Assembly (NCBI GenBank): GCA_964527785.1
Contig: CAZGNO010000024.1
Span: 1 to 50,279, forward strand
Direction of reading: 5' to 3'
DNA length: 50,279 nucleotides
Source: JADJXV01 sp964527785
Lineage (GTDB): Bacteria > Bacteroidota > Ignavibacteria > Kapaibacteriales > UBA961
Shown here: one piece after another, positions 44,972 to 50,279 of the stretch
Numbering within the stretch: position 1 is the first letter of the stretch
Layout: each line of letters opens with the position of its first letter
Made by a program: the position numbers and the translations under genes
Notes under the pieces: model-generated
Databases searched by the model: none
Told to the model about the DNA's origin: nothing
The model's input: the letters and a program-made list of their open reading frames with translations, nothing else

Positions 44972-46273
44972 TCAGGGTATAAGTTTAGAGTAATTAGAAA
45001 CAGTGCCGGTGGATATACTCAATAACTCGGAAATCCTCCGAACGGTTTTACCATTATCTAATAGTTTATGTACCCGTCGAACATTGTATGCTTTCTTCGC
45101 TTTTTCAGATATTTGGCTGTGAACTTTTAGGGCTGTGTTATGGAAATATTCAGTCAATTTTACTGCGCCGATTGCCGATGCTGCGCTCACTTCAGTAAGG
45201 TTATCGTGCGAATTGCATCCATATTCAATTGTATGCAATACTAATGCAAAACGGTATTGATAGATACGGAGTTTTGCAGCTATTCCGCTCGATGGGTCAT
45301 CAAGATTATTACTTGTTCTTGTAATTAAACTCCGCAGTGTTTCACTGTTCTCTGCAAGTATTCTTCGTGCCTCTGCACTTAGACGGAGAATATGAGGAGT
45401 CTTTTCATTGGTCTCTGAATCTTCATACGGTTGCAGTGCGGCAATTTTCGTAATACAATCTTCCCAAGCCCTACTGTTTACTTCTTCCATGTTTTCTGGT
45501 TGCGCTTGGCAAATTTTAGGAAAACAAAAGAGAAATCGGTCTAAGAATCCGTCTGCGATACGGCTTTTTTCAGCCAGTCTGTATAATATTTCGGGTTGTA
45601 TTCCTCCTAAAATTGAAATATAAGGGTTGTCAATACGAGTAACTCCGCTCCCTTTTCGTGCTACACTTATCGTGCTTCCGCTCCATATTTGCAGATATTT
45701 CTGAGATTCACCGCCTTTGGAATATTGGTCAAGACTTGCCACTAATCCGCTTAGTTCGTCACGATGTATAAGCAAACTCTTAGGGTTGTTTTCATGGAGT
45801 CCTATCAATGCTTCGGGCGTGGAATCCGTCGTAATAAATATCGGTGGATGTGCAGGTTCAGCTTGTTTATCTTTTGGGTCATGTGCAATTCTTTGCTTCC
45901 ATTGAATGTTGTCTTGTTTGTACACATTCCATAATTTTTTATCAATATTTTTCAACGGCTTGAGAATAAAATCAATCGGATGTGATTTTCCCATGCCTCG
46001 CCGTGCGACTACACAGAGAAATAGCACTCCGTTTGCGCTATAATTACCATACAAAAGCCGTAATGAATTTCCGAATGCTGTTCCGGCAACTGCAAGCATA
46101 GCACCGCCTAAGAAACAAGCCGGAGCACCTGTTATCCGTGAATAGTCACGGATAACTGATTGTAATTGATTTGGGAAAACTTCTATTGGGAAAGAATTGT
46201 CGTCTTTGGTCAAGTTCACCAAATCTTGCTCAATTTCATGAAGCGGTATCTTTGTTTTGGGTTGTTTACTCAT
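44972..46273 (-). CDS. DUF3987-type ATPase/helicase-like replication protein
   Basis: A 433-residue protein with a DUF3987 core. It shows FGNSLRLLYGNYSANGVLFLCVVARRGMGKSHP (Walker A ARRGMGKS, 90-97), PPIFITTDSTPEALIGLHENNPKSLLIHRDELSGL (Walker B-like) and IWSGSTISVARKG, ISILGGIQPEILYRL, DGFLDRFLFCFP. The C-terminal 40 residues form a resolvase-like HTH (VHKLLDNGKTVRRISELLSISTGTVSNYSK). Proteins of this family occur in phages, satellites and plasmids and are thought to work with primases in replication. Its start overlaps the stop of the 105-residue gene by 4 bases, the last coupling in a four-gene operon. Confidence 0.82.
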   Translation of the reverse strand: MSKQPKTKIPLHEIEQDLVNLTKDDNSFPIEVFPNQLQSVIRDYSRITGAPACFLGGAMLAVAGTAFGNSLRLLYGNYSANGVLFLCVVARRGMGKSHPIDFILKPLKNIDKKLWNVYKQDNIQWKQRIAHDPKDKQAEPAHPPIFITTDSTPEALIGLHENNPKSLLIHRDELSGLVASLDQYSKGGESQKYLQIWSGSTISVARKGSGVTRIDNPYISILGGIQPEILYRLAEKSRIADGFLDRFLFCFPKICQAQPENMEEVNSRAWEDCITKIAALQPYEDSETNEKTPHILRLSAEARRILAENSETLRSLITRTSNNLDDPSSGIAAKLRIYQYRFALVLHTIEYGCNSHDNLTEVSAASAIGAVKLTEYFHNTALKVHSQISEKAKKAYNVRRVHKLLDNGKTVRRISELLSISTGTVSNYSKLIP

Positions 46274-46587
46274 GGTTTACCCTTCCTATCATGCCAGTCT
46301 AATACTGCTGAAAATAAACAACCGGCTGCTCGACCTGATAGTTTGTGTTGCCGTCCTGAAACCGTAAAGTTGAGTACCCCCTCCCTTGAGTAAACACAAT
46401 GGGCAACCTTCTTGAGGTCGCAGATATAGTTTGTTCCGCGATCCATAAAGAAAACGCAGGACGGTTCTTTTTCACTGATATGAAAAACTGCGTTCTTCAT
46501 AATTTTACGGTGATATATTTTGCTCAAAGAGATTACGTCTATGGTATTACCGGAGTTTGGCTTGTCGGTGTTGTTAAATTGTTTCAC
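46270..46587 (-). CDS. Unknown 105-residue island protein
   Basis: I do not recognise this protein. The start is a GTG at 46587 overlapping the stop of the HTH gene upstream (GTGA), and its stop overlaps the DUF3987 start (ATGA). This tight coupling on both sides argues that it is real. The middle (PSCVFFMDRGTNYICDLKKVAHCVYSREGVLNFTVSGRQHKL) looks beta-rich with three cysteines; no signal peptide or membrane segment. A role in replication with DUF3987 is only a guess from position. Confidence 0.6.
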   Translation of the reverse strand: MKQFNNTDKPNSGNTIDVISLSKIYHRKIMKNAVFHISEKEPSCVFFMDRGTNYICDLKKVAHCVYSREGVLNFTVSGRQHKLSGRAAGCLFSAVLDWHDRKGKP

Positions 46588-46877
46588 TTTCCACCTCCGT
46601 TTTTGTTTTTCGATTGTAACAATCGTTCAACATCGCCTTTTTTATATCTCACACTTCTCTTAAAATGCAAGCATGGCAATATATTCTCTTTGCTCCAAGC
46701 AATGAGTGTTGGTAAGGATACGCCAAAAAGTTTGCTAACTTCTTTCCGTGTCATTAACTCCGTAGAAGGTTCAGGTTTTGGGGGGAGTTCCTTGTTGGCT
46801 TGTACTGACAGTGCATCAGTAACAGCATTTTGTATCATAGCTTTAAGCTCTGATTTCTCTATTACAACCATTTCCAT
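46584..46877 (-). CDS. Excisionase-like (MerR-type) helix-turn-helix protein, second of pair
   Basis: A 97-residue protein. A helical N-terminus is followed by a winged-helix/MerR-type HTH at about 46-90 (LMTRKEVSKLFGVSLPTLIAWSKENILPCLHFKRSVRYKKGDVERLLQ). It is homologous to the neighbour at 46877-47077 over this region. Such proteins serve as excisionases or recombination-directionality factors, or as regulators of island genes. Its start shares one base with the upstream stop (TAATG), so the two are translationally coupled. Confidence 0.82.
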   Translation of the reverse strand: MEMVVIEKSELKAMIQNAVTDALSVQANKELPPKPEPSTELMTRKEVSKLFGVSLPTLIAWSKENILPCLHFKRSVRYKKGDVERLLQSKNKNGGGK

Positions 46878-47077
46878 TATTGCTGCACTCCCTTCTGAGT
46901 GCGGGCAAGTGCTTCTTCAACGATTGCACGGTCATAACGAATGGTTCTGCCGAATTTTAGGCATGGCAGTATTCCTGTTCTATGCCATCGTGTCAATGTG
47001 GGTTTTGATATGCGGAATAAACGCCGCACTTCGTCGGAGGTCATCAGTTCCGGCTGTGGAAGATTTGTTGTTGGCAT
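46877..47077 (-). CDS. Excisionase-like (MerR-type) helix-turn-helix protein, first of pair
   Basis: A 66-residue protein that is almost wholly one HTH domain (LMTSDEVRRLFRISKPTLTRWHRTGILPCLKFGRTIRYDRAIVEEALA). It is the first gene of the coupled operon leading to the DUF3987 gene. A tandem pair of related small HTH proteins could form a heterodimer or have split roles in excision and transcription. The 11-bp repeats at 47255-47287 lie about 180 bp upstream and are possible binding sites. Confidence 0.83.
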   Translation of the reverse strand: MPTTNLPQPELMTSDEVRRLFRISKPTLTRWHRTGILPCLKFGRTIRYDRAIVEEALARTQKGVQQ

Positions 47078-47427
47078 AAAGTAGCCATCCTTTCGTTATT
47101 AGGACATTTGCTACTTCACATGGACGGTAGGTATTTTTAAGGTTAGTGCTATTAAATACAGTGACAATCTTTAATGTATTACTACACTATACATTGAATC
47201 AATTATACGCTTTTTGCATGATTTGTTCTACAATCTTCAAACATTTACAGCAGGACATTTAGCAGACATTTGGCAGACATTTTGTCGTCTTTTTGTCTTA
47301 CTTTTGTTATAATTTTCTTATAATTTTTAGCGGTTTTTCTTAGAGCGTATTTTAACTAATGTATAATTAAAATTACACGTTACTAAACAACGACCAATCA
47401 CAAGTAAACTGACCTAACAAAATATGT
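47078..47427. promoter_or_regulatory. Upstream region of the HTH operon with short direct repeats
   Basis: About 350 bp with no gene. ACATTT occurs at 47241, 47255, 47266 and 47277; the last three are spaced 11 bp and embedded in GCAGACATTT-like units. A separate dyad, AATGTAT (47173-47179) / ATACATT (47189-47195), lies about 100 bp upstream of the first HTH gene. I found no TTTG/TAnnTTTG promoter for the minus-strand operon. Confidence 0.6.
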
Positions 47428-47458
47428 TTTGCATTGAACAAAAATTGCTGTATTTTTG
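47428..47458 (+). promoter_or_regulatory. Promoter of the putative small RNA
   Basis: TTTG (47428-47431), a 19-nt spacer and TATTTTTG (47451-47458) match the Bacteroidota consensus exactly. No open reading frame follows; the predicted start is near 47465. Confidence 0.75.
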
Positions 47459-47462
47459 CATA

Positions 47463-47620
47463 TAGCATGGTAGGGAAGCAGTCAGACTGTCTGAAACACA
47501 GTTCTATGCTAATCTATTGAATTATACCTTAAAATTACTTGCCGTTACAAGTGAGTAGTTTTAAATTGGAGCGCAAGGAAAAAGTGATAATCTTCGCGGA
47601 TGACACTTTTTCCTTTTTTT
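47463..47620 (+). ncRNA. Putative structured small RNA (about 155 nt) of the island
   Basis: A consensus promoter at 47428-47458 and a strong terminator at 47575-47620 bracket a stretch without coding capacity. Predicted helices: an 8-bp stem of 47463-47470 with 47504-47511 enclosing the small hairpin CAGA-CTG-TCTG (47483-47493); a second hairpin of 47529-47564 with TTAAAA/TTTTAA and ACTTG/CAAGT steps around CCGTTA; then the terminator. It does not resemble 6S RNA, tmRNA or RNase P in its fold. It could be an antisense or trans-acting regulator of the island. Recognised only by structure. Confidence 0.65.
47575..47620 (+). terminator. Terminator of the putative small RNA
   Basis: A 12-bp stem, AAGGAAAAAGTG (47575-47586) with CACTTTTTCCTT (47604-47615), is followed directly by a T run. 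The loop contains a minor ATC/GAT helix. Confidence 0.88.
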
Positions 47621-48249
47621 GTTCCTTTAATTATATAGCAAACTTATACATTTTTTCCTGATTTTTATCAAACTTTTACAAACGTTTGCAACAAAACTTT
47701 AAATATATTTTTAAAGTCACACCAAAATCGCACCGCACTTCCATTGTAATAATCTTTTATTGCAACAAGTTACAACCATACTTTCTAAGTGTAAATATTT
47801 TTAAAAAATTGACAAAAAAAAATTGACCAACTCAATTTTAAGATAAAAAATATGCACTATTTCGATTTTAACCACCCATGCTTCGCTTGTATGACATAAA
47901 ATTGTTTTTGTTACTCAGTGTAGTTAATGCCATGCAAAACTCGTCTTACAATTTGTTTTTGGAGGTCTCAAAAACAAATTAACTGGTTTCGTGATACTTA
48001 AAATCAACTATTGGTGTTTATTTTGGGGAAAATCCATTTTTTACTGGATACTGATAGTTACTCATATACTTCTCCTTAATTTACCCATTATCCGGTAACG
48101 GTGACGGAAAAGCTATTTTCTCCATCCTATTCATTCTCTCATAACCAAGAGAACTTTTCCTTTGTACCTTCAAGAGTTTCTCCGTAGTTTCGCTATAATG
48201 AAAAGGAATTGCAATATAGTAGGGATAAGGTATCGGATTTCTGCTATCA
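47621..48249. other. Gene-free stretch between the small RNA and the restriction-modification gene
   Basis: About 630 bp, AT-rich and without a convincing gene. It contains a perfect 12-bp hairpin, AATTTGTTTTTG (47950-47961) / CAAAAACAAATT (47969-47980), with a 7-nt loop and no T tail. The promoter of the downstream gene should lie here; a TATAAT at 48200-48205 has no matching -35, so it is not called. Confidence 0.55.
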
Positions 48250-50229
48250 ATGGAAGATAGTAATCAACACAGTGAAAAATTGGGCAAAAAACAGTTAATT
48301 ATAAAAGCAAAAATGATAGATAACAACATAAGTTTAATACAACAAGGCGAAGAAGCAAAATTGATTTCAGTCGTTAGAGATGGTAACGATATTAAACAGG
48401 TTGCTTTTCGTCATTCAAATAAAAAAATCAGTTACTCCAAACCGGAAGAGAAAGTGCAGACTGATGCATTCTTGAAGCTCGTTTTACAATACCACTATAA
48501 ACCTGAACGAATTCGCCAGCAAGTCAGTGTTAAGATGGGATCGGATAATAGAGCAGCTGACATTATTGTTTACAATGATGATGAGTGCACACAACCACAT
48601 ATTTTAGTAGAATGTAAAAGACAAGAAGTTTCTGAGCAAGAATTCCTCCAAGCAATTGAACAAGCTTATAGCTATGCTTACGCTCTGCCAAATGATGTAA
48701 AATATGTTTGGGTAACATCTGAACTTAAAAACGAGTACTTCGAAGTTGATAAAAGAAAACATACCCGAATTACATTGCCGGATATTCCCCAATACGGTGT
48801 AAAAAAATTAGCAAACTATAAATATGTATATGATGCTAATTCTTTACCAAGAGAAGAAGGAAAGCAAAAATTCTTTGATCTTTCTGTAATTGGACAAGAC
48901 CAACTCACGAGGAGTTTTAAACAGGCACACGATGCGCTTTGGGCTGGGGGACAACTAAACCCATCAGAAGCATTTGACGAATTGGATAAACTTATCTTCT
49001 GTAAGATATGGGATGAAAGAAAAGATAGAAGAGCAGGTGATCCATACGACTTTCAAATTATCACAGTTGACAAAGATGACGAACCCGATGCAGACAAACG
49101 AAGAAAGAAAGAAAATGAGAATTTATATAAGCGTGTAAAAGCGTTGTACGAAGAAGGCAGGAAGAAGGATCCTGAAGTTTTTCGAGATGACATTCGATTG
49201 ACACCTGAAAAAGTCAGGACTGTGGTGGGGTATTTAGAAGGTATCAATCTTGGTGAAACCGATTTGGATGCTAAGGGAAGGGCTTTTGAAACTTTTATGG
49301 GTGATTTCTTTCGAGGAAATTTCGGGCAATACTTTACACCCCGGCAAATTGTAAAGTTTGCGGTTGATGTATTGCCAATTAAAAATGATTCTCTAGTATT
49401 GGATACTTCATGTGGAAGTGGTGGTTTCTTGTTGTATGCTTTGGATAAGGTAAGAAAACAAGCAGATAAGCTTTATCCAGATTATAAAAAAAATGTAAAG
49501 CAATATGATAAATGGAAGAAATATTGGCATGACTTCGCTGAAAAGAACCTTTATGGTATAGAAATCAACGAACAAATCTCACGTGCAGCAAAAATGAATA
49601 TGATTATTCATGATGATGGTCATACAAATGTTATTACAGCCGATGGTTTACTTAGCCCGGAAGAAATTGAAAAAGTAACCATGAATAAGGGATTCAGGTA
49701 CAATCGGTTTGATTTTATCGTCACTAATCCTCCATTCGGAAGCACTATAAGACAAACTGAAAAAGCATATCTTAAAACATATAAGTTAGGTAAGAAAGAA
49801 GCGGACTGGTTAGCAGTAAATGCAAAACCAGAAACTCTTCGAGACAATCAGAATACAGAGATTCTATTTATTGAACAGTGCTACAACTATCTTAATGAAG
49901 GAGGATATTTAGCAGTGATAGTGCCTGATGGTATATTGACTAATAGTAGTTTGCAATATGTGCGCACAATGATTGAAAATAAATTTAGAATTGTAGCAGT
50001 TGTTTCATTGCCACAGACTGCATTTACCTCAACTGGTGCAGGTGTGAAAAGTTCTGTTCTGTTTTTGAAAAAATCGAAAGCAAAGCAATCAGATAGCATT
50101 CAAGATAAAATTGTTGATATACAACAAAGCTTAAAGAAACAATTTAACTACGAAGAAAAAGTTGAAGCGTGGGAGAAGGAAAAAGCAAAAAAAATAAAAG
50201 AAATGATTGGATTTAAAAACTCTAACTGA
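48250..50229 (+). CDS. Type I-like DNA methyltransferase fused to an HsdR N-terminal-like nuclease domain
   Basis: A 659-residue protein. Residues about 60-185 match the HsdR N-terminal nuclease type, with the PD-(D/E)XK pattern D104 (AADIIV) and E121-C-K123 (LVECKRQE). From about 205 it is an HsdM-type N6-adenine methyltransferase: helical region, GNFGQYFTPRQIVKF, motif I DTSCGSGG (385-392), and NPPF (493-496). A single chain thus carries cleavage and modification functions; no motor helicase domain is present. It would need a specificity subunit, presumably encoded beyond the window. It is the likely defence cargo of the island. Confidence 0.87.
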   Translation: MEDSNQHSEKLGKKQLIIKAKMIDNNISLIQQGEEAKLISVVRDGNDIKQVAFRHSNKKISYSKPEEKVQTDAFLKLVLQYHYKPERIRQQVSVKMGSDNRAADIIVYNDDECTQPHILVECKRQEVSEQEFLQAIEQAYSYAYALPNDVKYVWVTSELKNEYFEVDKRKHTRITLPDIPQYGVKKLANYKYVYDANSLPREEGKQKFFDLSVIGQDQLTRSFKQAHDALWAGGQLNPSEAFDELDKLIFCKIWDERKDRRAGDPYDFQIITVDKDDEPDADKRRKKENENLYKRVKALYEEGRKKDPEVFRDDIRLTPEKVRTVVGYLEGINLGETDLDAKGRAFETFMGDFFRGNFGQYFTPRQIVKFAVDVLPIKNDSLVLDTSCGSGGFLLYALDKVRKQADKLYPDYKKNVKQYDKWKKYWHDFAEKNLYGIEINEQISRAAKMNMIIHDDGHTNVITADGLLSPEEIEKVTMNKGFRYNRFDFIVTNPPFGSTIRQTEKAYLKTYKLGKKEADWLAVNAKPETLRDNQNTEILFIEQCYNYLNEGGYLAVIVPDGILTNSSLQYVRTMIENKFRIVAVVSLPQTAFTSTGAGVKSSVLFLKKSKAKQSDSIQDKIVDIQQSLKKQFNYEEKVEAWEKEKAKKIKEMIGFKNSN

Positions 50230-50279
50230 ACCTACCCCATTTGTTTGGACAGAAATGGGCTATAAATAAGATATAAAGT
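50230..50279. other. Window end after the methyltransferase gene
   Basis: Fifty bases with no complete feature. A following hsdS-like gene is expected but its start is not visible here. Confidence 0.4.

Larger units (their letters stand above)
42346..50279. mobile_element. tRNA-inserted genomic island (one end and about 8 kb of interior)
   Basis: The left boundary is the tRNA 3' fragment at 42346-42366. Because the fragment points leftward on the minus strand, the island should extend rightward to an intact copy of the tRNA beyond 50279, where an integrase gene would be expected. Content fits a mobile element: a DUF6371-like primase, an XRE-type regulator, a DUF3987 ATPase, two excisionase-like HTH proteins, short repeat arrays, a small RNA and a restriction-modification gene. 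No integrase, relaxase or structural phage gene is seen here. Confidence 0.65.

Noticed and set aside
44704..44975. Possible CRISPR array
   Set aside because: The repeats are only 7 bp, occur in both orientations and have irregular short spacing, with no cas genes nearby; iterons or operators fit better.
46399..47079. A 226-residue plus-strand frame across the HTH genes
   Set aside because: It is antisense to two clear HTH domains and an intervening coupled gene, and its sequence has no recognisable domain.
48200..48205. TATAAT as promoter of the nuclease-methyltransferase gene
   Set aside because: No -35 partner at proper distance, and other promoters in the window use the TTTG/TAnnTTTG type.

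Overview
The window looks like a member of the Bacteroidota/Ignavibacteriota (FCB) lineage. Eight predicted exported proteins end in a type IX secretion (T9SS) type A sorting domain, with YPNPA- or FPNPAN-like motifs. It carries families typical of this lineage: HmuY, HYC_CC_PP, DUF6660-like, DUF6371-like, and an RND pump fused to an outer-membrane factor. Several promoters fit the Bacteroidota TTTG / TAnnTTTG consensus with 19-20 nt spacing. Composition is AT-rich. No rRNA, intact tRNA or CRISPR array was seen.

Left part (1-7.5 kb, minus strand): a signalling block of CheR, CheB, a large CHASE3-GAF hybrid kinase with three receiver domains, and a receiver-histidine kinase. No chemoreceptor gene is present. 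A cluster of small palindromic repeats separates cheB from the hybrid kinase. 7.5-11.2 kb: a di-heme oxidoreductase, Rieske protein and porin operon diverges from a DtxR-family regulator, with a palindrome in the shared promoter region. 11.4-22.9 kb: a heme acquisition locus, comprising a small CxxC protein, a T9SS-exported HmuY, a TonB receptor, HmuS, the HmuTUV ABC transporter, a second TonB receptor and a lipoprotein HmuY. A clear promoter with a 23-bp palindrome at the predicted transcription start precedes it.

22.9-36.2 kb (minus strand): a HigB/HigA-type toxin-antitoxin pair; a three-gene T9SS operon with two CX4CH paralogues and a BNR-repeat protein; palindromic dispersed repeats; a TlpA-like thioredoxin; a four-gene T9SS operon with a multicopper oxidase; an HYC_CC_PP protein; and an ArsR-controlled sulfur/redox operon (SQR-like flavoprotein, monoheme cytochrome, DsrE). 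36.3-42.3 kb (plus strand): a DUF6660-like protein, a CzcA-TolC fusion and its adaptor, forming a heavy-metal efflux pump.

At 42.35 kb the character changes. A 3' tRNA fragment, followed on the minus strand by a terminator hairpin, looks like an attachment-site remnant. To its right lies what appears to be a tRNA-inserted genomic island running past the window end. It holds a zinc-ribbon/Toprim DUF6371-like primase, an XRE-like regulator, a DUF3987 ATPase in a translationally coupled operon with two excisionase-like HTH proteins and an unknown 105-aa protein, three separate families of short non-coding repeats, an apparent stand-alone structured RNA with its own promoter and terminator, and a methyltransferase fused to an HsdR-like nuclease domain. 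The repeat arrays, the RNA and the two replication-type proteins together make this island the most interesting part of the window.
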